Assembly (NCBI GenBank): GCA_945830395.1
Contig: CALZYE010000004.1
Location: forward strand, 54,342 to 118,341
Origin: an uncultured Clostridia bacterium
GTDB taxonomy: Bacteria; Bacillota; Clostridia; Peptostreptococcales; Anaerovoracaceae
Reading direction: 5' to 3'
DNA: 64,000 nt
Shown piece by piece: positions 16,843 through 25,668 of the stretch. Numbering within the stretch: the stretch's first letter is position 1; every line of letters starts with the position of its first letter. A program made the position numbers and the translations under genes. A model generated the notes under the pieces. That model searched no databases. It was not told the DNA's origin and worked only from the letters and a program-made list of their open reading frames with translations.

Positions 16843-18012
16843 TCAATATTGGAAGTCAATTACTGCGATTTCACTCTTAGTCCCTATCCTTATAGGCGCC
16901 CCGGAGGTTCCTATTCCCGATGTTACGACGCTGTATACATTGTGAATAGTCTTTAACCCATAGGGATTTTCATATAGAAAACGGTCTATTATATTGCCGG
17001 GAAAATACTGCCCGTCTCTGGTATGCCCGCTTAGAGCAACATCGACACCGCTTTCCTGAAAACGCTTGAAGTCATCGGGCCTGTTCTGAAGCACAAAAAT
17101 CGGCATGCGGCTATCCAGAGAACCGGTAAGCGCCGAAACGGATGCACGCTTCTGAGTACTGTAGGAATCATCGGTTCTTGCCACAATCTGCACCCCGTTA
17201 ATATAGATGGTAATATCCTCAAGAATCTGAAAACCGCTGTCGGTCATATATTTGCTCATCTGTTCTCTGCTTGGATTCGGAGTATTGGGCATCAGGGTGA
17301 AGCCTGCGAAAAGAGGCTGTTCAATGTCGGTGTTGCCATATACGGCATAGACTCCCTGTTTAGCTTTTATTCCTTTCAAAATTTCTGAATACAGGTCGGG
17401 ATTCTTAAGAGAACTTAAGTAACTGCTGAATGTATTTCCGGCAACGAATACCGCATCCGCATCCTGCTTATTTATCTCTCTGACCATTGCTTTCAGCTGT
17501 TCCACATGGGTATTTGCACCTAACTGAAGGTCAGATATGAGCACTACCTTCAGCTTGCCGGAGGATGTGGTCTTTTTTGACGAGGTTATGTTATATTTGG
17601 TTGTTCTGACCTTATGAGAATTTACATGTCCGAAAACATTCAGTGACATGGAGACCAAAACGCATATACTCAGAACCGTAACGCCTATCCAAGGTGCAAC
17701 AACTGCTTTGTCGGGATTCTTATGGTTGATTATCCAAGCGATTCCTCTGAATACATGAAAGATAATCAGACAGCCCGTAAAATAAATAAGGAAGCCGAAC
17801 CACAGGTTTCCGTTGGTTTCCAAAATATTTCTCAGAGAGCCTTCCCCTAAAAAAGCAGCTCCCACAGGCATAAGACCTAAAGCGATAAAGATTAAATCGG
17901 TTAAAATTCTGGGAATTACGCTTTTTGATATGAGTTTAAGCCAGTGATTCAGCTGTAAAATCGTATATATGTATAATATTGAATATAGTGCAATTATTAT
18001 AAGTACTTTCAT
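16843..18012 (-). CDS. Membrane-anchored metallophosphoesterase-fold protein, probably inactive
   Basis: The N-terminal ~130 residues hold about four membrane helices. The rest follows the calcineurin-like phosphoesterase plan (YkuE/YaeI type) closely enough to align by eye. Every metal-ligand motif is altered, though: DLH becomes DLQ (VVLISDLQLG), GD becomes GN (VAGNTF), GNHD becomes GNTD (VYGNTDIE), the LDHQP histidine becomes LQNRP, and GHTH becomes GHTR (LSGHTRDGQYFPG). The flanking scaffold is intact and the frame is open, so this looks like a maintained pseudoenzyme rather than a decaying gene. It is divergent from purC and ends at a strong terminator. The substrate or ligand is unknown. 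Confidence 0.85.
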   Translation of the reverse strand: MKVLIIIALYSILYIYTILQLNHWLKLISKSVIPRILTDLIFIALGLMPVGAAFLGEGSLRNILETNGNLWFGFLIYFTGCLIIFHVFRGIAWIINHKNPDKAVVAPWIGVTVLSICVLVSMSLNVFGHVNSHKVRTTKYNITSSKKTTSSGKLKVVLISDLQLGANTHVEQLKAMVREINKQDADAVFVAGNTFSSYLSSLKNPDLYSEILKGIKAKQGVYAVYGNTDIEQPLFAGFTLMPNTPNPSREQMSKYMTDSGFQILEDITIYINGVQIVARTDDSYSTQKRASVSALTGSLDSRMPIFVLQNRPDDFKRFQESGVDVALSGHTRDGQYFPGNIIDRFLYENPYGLKTIHNVYSVVTSGIGTSGAPIRIGTKSEIAVIDFQY

Positions 18013-18157
18013 AGTTTCTCCTTTCGACTGTTATAGTATTTTACAAAAATTTTATATAAAATACAATGTTATTTATATGAAATATGATATAATGATTAAA
18101 AAAATTGGCGATTAAAATATTGATTGAAATCGGAAATAAGCAATGTGGGAGGATAGA

Positions 18158-19027
18158 ATGGAAGTTTTTAAGCCTGTTAAGGAAGGAAAAGTAAGAGAGA
18201 TATACGACAACAACGAAAGTCTGATCATGGTGGCCACCGATAGAATTTCAGCATTTGACCATATTCTGAAGAATAAGATTACAGATAAAGGTGCAATTTT
18301 AACCCAGATGTCAAAGTTTTGGTTTGACCTGACAAAGGATATAGTTCCAAACCATATGATTTCTGTGGACAATAACGATATGCCGGAGTTTTTCAGGCAG
18401 GAGGGGTATGTGGGAAACAGCACCATGTGTAAGAAACTCACCATGCTTCCGGTTGAATGTATCGTCAGAGGATATATAACAGGCAGCGGCTGGGCAAGCT
18501 ACAAGAAGGACGGAACCGTTTGCGGAATCAAGCTCCCTGAAGGCTTAAAGGAGTCGGACAAGCTTCCCGAGCCCATTTATACCCCAAGCACAAAGGCGGA
18601 AATAGGAGATCACGATGAAAACATTTCCTTTGAGAAAAGCATCGAGGTGATAGAAAGAGAATTTCCGGGAAAGGGAAAGGAGTATGCGGCAAAGCTGAGA
18701 GACTATACCGTGGCGTTGTACAAGAAGTGTGCCGAATATGCCCTTGAAAGAGGAATTATTATAGCAGATACCAAGTTTGAATTTGGACTTGATGAAGAGG
18801 GGAATGTGGTTCTGGGAGATGAGATGTTGACTCCGGACAGCTCCAGATTTTGGCCTTTGGAGGGCTACGAACCCGGAAAATCACAGCCTTCTTATGACAA
18901 GCAGTTCGTCAGAGACTGGCTTAAGGCTAATCCGGACAGCGACTATCTTCTTCCGGATGATGTAATTGAAAAAACCGTTGCAAAGTATAAAGAGGCTTAT
19001 GAGCTGCTAACGGGAAAGGCTTTTTAA
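18158..19027 (+). CDS. purC: Phosphoribosylaminoimidazole-succinocarboxamide synthase
   Basis: PurC joins aspartate to CAIR in purine synthesis. The 289-residue chain carries GKVREIYDNNESLIMVATDR at the N-terminus, the signature VECIVRGYITGSGWASY, and IADTKFEFGLDEEGNVVLGD with LTPDSSRFWP. ATG 18158 has GGGAGGA upstream; the track start at 18143 is not needed. A TATAAT at 18088-18093 is the probable -10 element. The gene stands apart from other pur genes here and overlaps the next gene by TAATG. Confidence 0.95.
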   Translation: MEVFKPVKEGKVREIYDNNESLIMVATDRISAFDHILKNKITDKGAILTQMSKFWFDLTKDIVPNHMISVDNNDMPEFFRQEGYVGNSTMCKKLTMLPVECIVRGYITGSGWASYKKDGTVCGIKLPEGLKESDKLPEPIYTPSTKAEIGDHDENISFEKSIEVIEREFPGKGKEYAAKLRDYTVALYKKCAEYALERGIIIADTKFEFGLDEEGNVVLGDEMLTPDSSRFWPLEGYEPGKSQPSYDKQFVRDWLKANPDSDYLLPDDVIEKTVAKYKEAYELLTGKAF

Positions 19028-19542
19028 TGGATAATCAGCAGTACAGTAATACCGTGGAAAAGATTGACGAAAGGGAAGAAAGGAAGAAAGAACTTGTTGA
19101 CAGCGGCAGGTTTCATGAGATGGTATCCCTTTTGGAAAAACACGGGCTTGAATTTTATGATGATGAGGTTCAGGACTATGTTCAGATGTTTGATGTTATC
19201 GGGGAGCTGTGTGAGAAAGCTGTGACATGGCAGGATTCGGTGCCGGCTTTTGCAAAGCTTGTTGCAATTTTAAATGACGAAAGCCTCGCTTGCGGAAGGG
19301 CGAAGATGAAGGCAATGTACGAGGAGCTTGATTCTTTGGGAGAAACAAAGGGTAAGCTGGACAGAAAGGGTAAGCTGTTTTTTTCCTTCAGCGTTTATGC
19401 CGCTTGCTCCGTAATTTCAGAGAAAGATGATAAAAAGCATTTTTTCATAGGTATGCCGGAGTTTGAATCTCCTGAGTATATCAAGTATAAGATGGAAGAA
19501 TATTGGGCAATCGACCCTTATATGTTTAATTTTGCTTTTTAG
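19027..19542 (+). CDS. Hypothetical protein, coupled to purC
   Basis: I do not recognise this 171-residue protein. It is soluble, acidic and mostly helical, with no signal peptide or membrane segment. The first half is charged (EKIDEREERKKELVDSGRFH) and a glycine/lysine hinge (ETKGKLDRKGKLFFSFSVYA) precedes a tail rich in aromatics that ends IDPYMFNFAF. It starts on the stop codon of purC, so translation is coupled and the two products are probably made together. The SDR gene follows 15 nt later. Confidence 0.75.
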   Translation: MDNQQYSNTVEKIDEREERKKELVDSGRFHEMVSLLEKHGLEFYDDEVQDYVQMFDVIGELCEKAVTWQDSVPAFAKLVAILNDESLACGRAKMKAMYEELDSLGETKGKLDRKGKLFFSFSVYAACSVISEKDDKKHFFIGMPEFESPEYIKYKMEEYWAIDPYMFNFAF

Positions 19543-19557
19543 AAAAGTTTTGTTGAG

Positions 19558-20307
19558 ATGGGCAAGTTAAGTAGAGAAAATTCAGTGAAAAAGAAGATTT
19601 TGATTACAGGAGGCTCCAGAGGAATCGGGGCTGCCGCAGTAAGGCTTTTTGCGAAGCTTGGTTTTGGTGTTGTATTTTTTTATAAAGACAGCAAAGCGGA
19701 CGCGGAAGCCATTGCGCAGGAGTTCGGATGCAAAGCTGTTAAGTGCGATGTTTCGGATTCGGAGGCAGTAACGGAAGCTGCAAAAGAGCTGGAAAAAGCA
19801 GGCTATGCCGGATTTGACGCCATAATATGCAACGCGGGAGTAAGTGAAACCGGACTGTTCACATGCTTGGGAGAAGATGAGTGGAACAGGCTTAAGTCTG
19901 TAAACTTAGACGGGGCAGTGAATGTTCTGCAGAGATTTTTACCCGATATGATAAGCAAAAAAAACGGAAGTATTGTTCTGGTCAGCTCCATGTGGGGCAG
20001 GGCGGGAGCTTCCTGTGAAGCCGGATACTCTGCCACAAAAGCTGCCCTAATCGGACTGGGAAAGAGTCTTGCCAAGGAGCTGGGTCCATCGGGAATCAGA
20101 GTTAACTGTGTGGCGCCGGGAGTAATCGATACGGAAATGAACAAAGACCTTACGGAAGAAGACTTAAAATCTCTGCGTGAGGAGACGCCGCTGGGGAGAA
20201 TCGGACAGCCCCGGGAGGTTGCAGACCTGATAGCGTTTTTGGTATCGGAAAGGGCCTCTTTTATTACCGGTCAGGTGATTGGGATAGACGGAGGATTTGT
20301 AGTATAG
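19558..20307 (+). CDS. Short-chain dehydrogenase/reductase (FabG/YmfI-like)
   Basis: A 249-residue classical SDR. It has the NAD(P)-binding GGSRGIG near residue 19, NAG at CNAGVSETG, the catalytic Ser-Tyr-Lys in VLVSSMWGRAG and YSATKAALIG, and a typical C-terminus ITGQVIGIDGGFVV. The family includes 3-oxoacyl-ACP reductase and the elongation factor P 5-aminopentanone reductase YmfI. No fatty acid synthesis genes adjoin it, so the substrate stays open. The ATG at 19558 lacks a strong ribosome binding site and may be translated by coupling. Confidence 0.85.
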   Translation: MGKLSRENSVKKKILITGGSRGIGAAAVRLFAKLGFGVVFFYKDSKADAEAIAQEFGCKAVKCDVSDSEAVTEAAKELEKAGYAGFDAIICNAGVSETGLFTCLGEDEWNRLKSVNLDGAVNVLQRFLPDMISKKNGSIVLVSSMWGRAGASCEAGYSATKAALIGLGKSLAKELGPSGIRVNCVAPGVIDTEMNKDLTEEDLKSLREETPLGRIGQPREVADLIAFLVSERASFITGQVIGIDGGFVV

Positions 20308-20320
20308 CGAGGGAATCTAT

Positions 20321-22117
20321 ATGGAAATAATAAAGGGGATTTTTACAGGAATAGGAGAGTTTCTGATTTCTATACCATCATCAATAGGGGATACTTTCAG
20401 CTCTGCAAATTCAGCAGGTGATATTTACACTACATTTGCAAGATGGATATTTATTTTCTTGGCGTTTTACATACTTTTAAAGTCGATAAAATCGCTTTTG
20501 AAGAGTAATAATGCGGCGGAAGTTTGGGCATATCTCAATACCGGTCCTTTTATAAATATTCCGCTTAAGCATTGGGAAAATGTAATAGGCAGAGCCGGAA
20601 GCTGCGATGTGCAGATAGACGATATGAGTGTTTCAAGAGCCCACGGCACGCTGACCAGAGATAATGACGGAATATGGAAATACATGGATTTAGGTTCAAA
20701 AAACGGTGCAGTTCTCAACGGTACAAGAATTGAGCCTAATACAGAGGTTGAAATCAGAACGGGAGACAGCCTTGTCTTAGGAAAAGCGAAGTGCATGCTT
20801 TTTCCCATAAGCATAGAAGAGCGAAGAAATAATATTTGGCACAGAACCAGAGACACCGTGCTCGTGTCTCCATGGGCATCTTTGATTGCAATAACCGTTT
20901 TTCAGGTGATGACGGTTATACAGCTGATGATTGGCCTCGACAAGAGATATGATCAGCAGATTACAATATCATATATGGGACTGTGCGGACTTATGTGGGG
21001 GTATGTAATCGTCCTCAGAAGTATGAAGCGCAAGGGTTTTGAGATGGAGCTTATAGCTTTCTTTCTGTGCACTTTGTCCCTTGCGGCGGTTGCGACGAGA
21101 TTTCCCAATCAGGTGTTTAAGCAGTTTATTGCAATCTGCCTGGGTGTAGGACTCTTCTTTTTCATGTGTACATGGCTTAGAGAACTTCCGAGGACAATTA
21201 AGATTAAGAAGATAGTATATGCTCTTGCAGTGGTGCTGTTTCTTATAAATGTAATATTTGGAGAATCCAGAAACGGTAATAACAACTGGATCAGCATAGG
21301 AAGCCTTACCATTCAGCCGTCGGAACTTGTAAAACTGGCATTTATCTGGGTCGGAGCGGCGTCTTTAGACGAACTCTTTGATAAGAAAAACACATTGATA
21401 TTTACAGGCTTTTCTCTGTTTTGCTTCGCCTGTCTTGCAGCTATGGGAGACCTTGGGACAGCGACGATATTCTTTGTAACATTTTTGATTATATCATTTC
21501 TCAGAAGCGGAGACCTTACGAAGATTATAGTGATTGCCGGTGTTGCCGGTGTTGCCGGAATGGTTGCCTTAAGGTTTAAGGGCTATGCTCTGGCAAGAAT
21601 ACTTGCTTGGGGTCATATGTGGGAACCTCAGTATATAAATGCGCGAGAAGGCTATCAGATAACCAGAAACATGACGGCTTCAGCCAGCGGCGGTTTTGTG
21701 GGGCTTGGCGCCGGAAAGGGGTGGCTTCACGAGCTTTATGCCTCTGAGACAGATTTGGTATTCGGACTGATTACAGAGGAGTGGGGACTTATAATTGCAG
21801 TTCTGACAGTTTTGGCGATATTGACTCTGTCGATATTTGCCTACAGATCTATTCTGAACGGTCGCTCCACCTACTATACGATTGCGGCATGTTCCGCCAT
21901 GTCCATATTCATTTTTCAGACGATGCTGAATGTCTTAGGCTCTTTGGATTTACTTCCGTTTATGGGAGTTGCTTTTCCTTTCGTTTCTTATGGAGGAACT
22001 TCCATGATGGCATCCTGGGGACTTTTGGCATTCCTTAAATCGGCAGATACGAGGCAGAACGCCAGCTTTGCCGTAAGCCTTAAGGATAGAGGAATGGGAG
22101 AGGAGGACAGACTGTGA
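20321..22117 (+). CDS. FHA domain-RodA/FtsW fusion (peptidoglycan polymerase, SEDS family)
   Basis: One membrane helix (residues ~28-50) is followed by a complete forkhead-associated domain at ~75-165: VIGRAGSCDVQIDDMSVSRA, then HG, and LGSKNGAVLNGTRIEPNT, with the Gly-Arg, Ser-x-x-His and Asn-Gly residues all present. The remaining ~420 residues are a ten-helix SEDS protein: NWISIGSLTIQPSELVKLAF, GDLGTATIFFVTFLIISFL and FPFVSYGGTSMMASWGLLAF. SEDS proteins polymerise glycan strands with a partner PBP, and the next gene, overlapping by 4 nt, is such a PBP. The FHA domain should bind a phosphothreonine protein, suggesting control by a Ser/Thr kinase. Confidence 0.93.
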   Translation: MEIIKGIFTGIGEFLISIPSSIGDTFSSANSAGDIYTTFARWIFIFLAFYILLKSIKSLLKSNNAAEVWAYLNTGPFINIPLKHWENVIGRAGSCDVQIDDMSVSRAHGTLTRDNDGIWKYMDLGSKNGAVLNGTRIEPNTEVEIRTGDSLVLGKAKCMLFPISIEERRNNIWHRTRDTVLVSPWASLIAITVFQVMTVIQLMIGLDKRYDQQITISYMGLCGLMWGYVIVLRSMKRKGFEMELIAFFLCTLSLAAVATRFPNQVFKQFIAICLGVGLFFFMCTWLRELPRTIKIKKIVYALAVVLFLINVIFGESRNGNNNWISIGSLTIQPSELVKLAFIWVGAASLDELFDKKNTLIFTGFSLFCFACLAAMGDLGTATIFFVTFLIISFLRSGDLTKIIVIAGVAGVAGMVALRFKGYALARILAWGHMWEPQYINAREGYQITRNMTASASGGFVGLGAGKGWLHELYASETDLVFGLITEEWGLIIAVLTVLAILTLSIFAYRSILNGRSTYYTIAACSAMSIFIFQTMLNVLGSLDLLPFMGVAFPFVSYGGTSMMASWGLLAFLKSADTRQNASFAVSLKDRGMGEEDRL

Positions 22118-23457
22118 AGAATCTTGAGCGCAGAGGAATAATTTGTCTCCTGTTGGCGGCATGCCTTTTCATCGGAATATGCATTTATCTGTATAGATTC
22201 GTTACAAGAGCGGGAGACTGGGTTACATATCCGTATAATTCCCATATCTACAACAACGGTCAGGTGGCATCAGGGAATATATTTGATGCCGGCGGCAATC
22301 TTTTAGTGGGAGCCAAAGGCGGGAAGATAAAGTGGAACGGCAGTGAAAATGTGAGGAAGGCTACGGCACATGCAGTAGGGGATTTACAGGGTAATGTCGT
22401 GACCGGAGCAGAGACGGCTTTCAGAGATAAGCTGCTTGGGTACAACCTTATAACCGGTACATACAGCATGAACGGAAAGGGCAAAAATATAACTTTGTCT
22501 GTAAATAAAGATATTTCAGAGACGGCATATACGGCGCTGGCGGGCAGAAAGGGTCTTGTAGGGGTATATAACTACAAGACCGGTGAAATTATATGTATGG
22601 TAAGTACGCCTACTTTTGATCCTAAGAACATGCCTAAGGGAAAAGACATTCCCGATGGAACTTTTGTTAATAAATTTTTAAGCGGAACTATGACTCCGGG
22701 TTCGATTTTCAAGCTTGTTACCTCGGCAGCCGCCATTGAGAATTACAAGGGTATTGACAGCTGGTCATATAACTGCAGCGGCACGCGGACTATAAACGGT
22801 CAGGAGATAAAATGCACAAGACCTCACGGCAAGGTGGATTTTGCAGGAGCTTTGGCGTCATCCTGCAACTGCGGATTTTCTGAACTGACAGAGAAGGTTG
22901 GTGCGGGGAAAATGAAGGAGTACACCGAAAAGCTGGGATTGACAAAGCAGTACGATATTGACGGGATTAAAAATGCAAGGGGAAGCTTCAAATTTCCGGG
23001 GTATGCTCCTCTCAGCCTTGCATGGGCAGGAATAGGGCAGTGGAAGGATCAGATAAATCCATGCTCCATGCTGGTATATCTAAGTGCTGTTGCAACTGAC
23101 GGAAGAGGAACGGTTCCGAAGGTTTTGCACAGTGCCGCAGGAGGTGGAGAAAAGACAGAGCAGATGATAGAAGAAACCACCGCCAAAAGGCTCAGAGACA
23201 TGATGAAGAATAACATTACCTCTGAGTACGGACAAGGGAATTTCCCGGGTCTTGATATATATGCAAAATCAGGTACTGCAGAGGTGGGGACGGCGAATTC
23301 AAACGCGTGGTTTGCAGGATTTATAAAGAATGCAGATTATCCTTATGCATTTATAGTTTGCGTAGAAAACGGCGGATTTGGAAGCACGGTGGCAGGACCT
23401 GTTGCAAATACGGTTATGCAAAAAGTTATTTCTACCGAAGCTGCTGCTACAAATTAA
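22114..23457 (+). CDS. Penicillin-binding protein transpeptidase (PbpA-like, class B)
   Basis: The 447-residue enzyme has one N-terminal membrane anchor and a transpeptidase domain that cross-links peptidoglycan. The active-site motifs are all visible: SxxK in TPGSIFKLVTSA, SxN in ALASSCNCGF, and KSG in YAKSGTAEVG. It lacks the larger N-terminal pedestal of many class B PBPs, as in actinobacterial PbpA. It overlaps the FHA-RodA gene (ATGA), so the two are expected to act as a SEDS-PBP pair. The downstream gene encodes a membrane protein of unknown role. Confidence 0.92.
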   Translation: MKNLERRGIICLLLAACLFIGICIYLYRFVTRAGDWVTYPYNSHIYNNGQVASGNIFDAGGNLLVGAKGGKIKWNGSENVRKATAHAVGDLQGNVVTGAETAFRDKLLGYNLITGTYSMNGKGKNITLSVNKDISETAYTALAGRKGLVGVYNYKTGEIICMVSTPTFDPKNMPKGKDIPDGTFVNKFLSGTMTPGSIFKLVTSAAAIENYKGIDSWSYNCSGTRTINGQEIKCTRPHGKVDFAGALASSCNCGFSELTEKVGAGKMKEYTEKLGLTKQYDIDGIKNARGSFKFPGYAPLSLAWAGIGQWKDQINPCSMLVYLSAVATDGRGTVPKVLHSAAGGGEKTEQMIEETTAKRLRDMMKNNITSEYGQGNFPGLDIYAKSGTAEVGTANSNAWFAGFIKNADYPYAFIVCVENGGFGSTVAGPVANTVMQKVISTEAAATN

Positions 23458-23477
23458 GTGATATTGGAGGAAAAAAT

Positions 23478-24695
23478 ATGAAAAACGGTGAAAAACAGTA
23501 TAGCTTGAGAGGGCTTAATTCGGTATTCTTCGGGCTTCTTTTGGCGATGATAGCGGGAATAATAGGCTCGGCAGTCAAGAGCATCGTATCTCTCGGCTTT
23601 GAAAATAAGACATACGACATGTATATAGACATAGGAATTATCGCAATCGGAGGGGTTATAAGCTGGATTCTTATAATCGCAGGACTTTCGGCGGTGAAAC
23701 AGGTTTCGGGCAAATTCGGGAAAGCTGAAAAATATTATATCATAGAGATCCTCGGTGTAATTGTAGAACTGGGACTGGCAGCTCTGGCAGCTTATCTCGT
23801 TGGAGAAAAAATGTATACCGATAACGGATTTAATTTGGGAACCAAAGTTCTTGCCATAGTCGGAGTTTTAGTCGTTATTTCACTTATAGTATGGATAATG
23901 AACCTCCTTGCCGTAAAAAATCTGCTGGGAGGCTGTGCCGATGTGGCGATGGAGCACGATGACAGGCGGTATTCCCGCAAATGTACAAGGCTGTGGGTTG
24001 AATATATCCTTTTGAACATAGTCATGGCAGCAGGTGGAATTTCTGTCGGAATGTTTGTATTCAAGGTTATATCGAAAATAGGAGGAATGGAAAATTCAAT
24101 ACAGCGGATAGGCGGACTCAAGGGATTTCAGGAAATTTCAGGGCTGGGCGTATCTCAGATTTATGGAGTTATCGCTCTTATTGCAGTTCTTTCAATTTTA
24201 GCTTTTGTTATTCAGATTTTGGTGATGGTCAGGGTTCGTGGAACATATAAGAGGTTTCATAATGTGCCTGTAAAGGTGGAAGAAAAATCCCCAAAGACCG
24301 AGACAAATTCGGATACGGGAAAACTTTCGGAATTACACCCTTTTGCAAAGAAAGCAGAGGATGGTACTCCTTCTCCTCTCGATACAATTCAAAGCGGAAA
24401 GCCAATGCCGGAGGCGGCTGAAACGAAGGTAGTTGACAAGGCACAGATGGACGAAGCTTTGAAAGGCGGCAGAGATGCTGTGACAGAAAATCTGCCTAAT
24501 GAGGAAGCTTCAGCCAAGGCCATAGATAAGCTGTTTGCCGATGCTCTGAAGAAGGAAGAAGAGCTTAACGGTGATGTCAAGTCAGATAGAGTAAAGGCTG
24601 CCGATAAATCAGCAGATGAAGCAGAAGAGGCGACTGAAGAAGCAGAAAATACTTCGGGTCCGGAAGCAGAAAAGCCAGATTCAAAGCTTGACTGA
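23478..24695 (+). CDS. Polytopic membrane protein with long acidic cytoplasmic tail
   Basis: I do not recognise a family. The 405-residue protein has about six hydrophobic segments in the first 260 residues (VFFGLLLAMIAGIIGSAV, ILIIAGLSAV, VLAIVGVLVVISLIVWIM). These are followed by a ~145-residue hydrophilic tail rich in Glu, Lys and Ala (KAADKSADEAEEATEEAENT). The track opens at 23307 inside the PBP gene, but ATG 23478 with GGAGG seven nt upstream is clearly the start. Position after the SEDS-PBP pair, 20 nt on, suggests a role linked to wall synthesis; that is inference from context. Confidence 0.8.
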   Translation: MKNGEKQYSLRGLNSVFFGLLLAMIAGIIGSAVKSIVSLGFENKTYDMYIDIGIIAIGGVISWILIIAGLSAVKQVSGKFGKAEKYYIIEILGVIVELGLAALAAYLVGEKMYTDNGFNLGTKVLAIVGVLVVISLIVWIMNLLAVKNLLGGCADVAMEHDDRRYSRKCTRLWVEYILLNIVMAAGGISVGMFVFKVISKIGGMENSIQRIGGLKGFQEISGLGVSQIYGVIALIAVLSILAFVIQILVMVRVRGTYKRFHNVPVKVEEKSPKTETNSDTGKLSELHPFAKKAEDGTPSPLDTIQSGKPMPEAAETKVVDKAQMDEALKGGRDAVTENLPNEEASAKAIDKLFADALKKEEELNGDVKSDRVKAADKSADEAEEATEEAENTSGPEAEKPDSKLD

Positions 24696-24837
24696 AGCAG
24701 AGCAAATCCGCATAAAAAATTATAAAATGAATGATATATTTTGGTTTAAATATTTTAAGTTGGGTATTATATCATTAGTTAATTTGATTTAACTTAGATG
24801 GGTATCATATTAAAATAATTTAGAAAAGGAGTATATT

Positions 24838-25401
24838 ATGTCATTAATAGGAAAAGAAATAGGCGATTTCAGCGTACAGGCTTATCAGAATAATAATTTT
24901 AAAACAGTAACCAAAGACGATGTGTTAGGAAAGTGGAGTGTTTTTTTCTTCTATCCTGCAGATTTTACATTTATCTGCCCAACGGAGCTTGCAGACCTTG
25001 CGGATCAGTATAACGAATTTGAAAAAATCGGGTGCGAGGTGTATTCGGTTTCGTGTGATTCACACTTTGTGCACAAGCAGTGGCACGAACAGTCTGAGCT
25101 TATAAAGGGCATCAAATACCCTATGCTGGGAGATCCGGCTCATGTGCTTGCAAAGGACTTTGAGGTTCTGATTGAGAAAGACGGAATGTCTGAAAGAGGA
25201 AGCTTCATAGTTAATCCGGAAGGCAAGATCGTAGCTTACGAGGTGGTTGCGGGAAATATCGGAAGAAACGCTGAAGAACTGCTCAGAAGAGTTCAGGCAA
25301 GCCAGTTTGTTGCAGAACACGGTGATAATGTTTGCCCTGCAAGATGGAAGCCCGGACAGGAGACTCTAAAACCGAGCCTTGATTTGGTGGGAAAACTGTA
25401 A
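24838..25401 (+). CDS. ahpC: Peroxiredoxin AhpC
   Basis: A typical 2-Cys peroxiredoxin of 187 residues reducing hydrogen peroxide and organic peroxides. The peroxidatic cysteine is in FYPADFTFICPTELADLADQ and the resolving cysteine in the C-terminal VCPARWKPG. AAAAGGAG precedes the ATG. No ahpF or thioredoxin-reductase gene follows, so the electron donor is encoded elsewhere. The 142-nt upstream region is AT-rich, with a TTGATT at about 24785 that could be a -35 element; I did not find a convincing PerR box. Confidence 0.95.
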   Translation: MSLIGKEIGDFSVQAYQNNNFKTVTKDDVLGKWSVFFFYPADFTFICPTELADLADQYNEFEKIGCEVYSVSCDSHFVHKQWHEQSELIKGIKYPMLGDPAHVLAKDFEVLIEKDGMSERGSFIVNPEGKIVAYEVVAGNIGRNAEELLRRVQASQFVAEHGDNVCPARWKPGQETLKPSLDLVGKL

Positions 25402-25501
25402 AGTCAATTTTAAAAAATATATAATTAGAGATATTAAAAAGGCAGGTCAGCCTGCTTAACGGGAAAAAGAGAATAATAGTTTATGATTTTTGAATCTGCA
25501 G

Positions 25502-25540
25502 CCGCCGGGAAGTGCTTCCCGGCGGTTTGCGGATTTTTTA
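25502..25540 (+). terminator. GC-rich intrinsic terminator after ahpC
   Basis: CCGCCGGGAAG and CTTCCCGGCGG form an 11-bp perfect stem, followed by TTTGCGGATTTTTT. It lies 100 nt beyond the ahpC stop and isolates ahpC from the citrate operon. Confidence 0.8.
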
Positions 25541-25567
25541 GTTGGGATTAACATTTTTCCCGCATAC

Positions 25568-25604
25568 TTGACTTTTCCCTCAAGAACGATATACTTGTAT
25601 ACAG
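25568..25604 (+). promoter_or_regulatory. Promoter with FadR/GntR-type operator for the citrate operon
   Basis: TTGACT (25568-25573), a 16-nt spacer and TATACT (25590-25595) form the promoter. Immediately downstream, TTGTATACAG (25595-25604) contains the 8-bp palindrome TGTATACA, which fits the tNGTNNACNa pattern of FadR-subfamily GntR regulators. The second gene of the operon encodes such a regulator, so autoregulation is likely. Confidence 0.7.
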
Positions 25605-25668
25605 GGATAGCAGTATAGTTTTTCTATCTATCATAGTAAAGTAAACGAACTGTGTTGGAGGTATATAG

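Noticed and set aside
24696-24837. PerR box upstream of ahpC
   Set aside because: The region is AT-rich but no 7-1-7 palindrome close to TTATAAT-N-ATTATAA is present.
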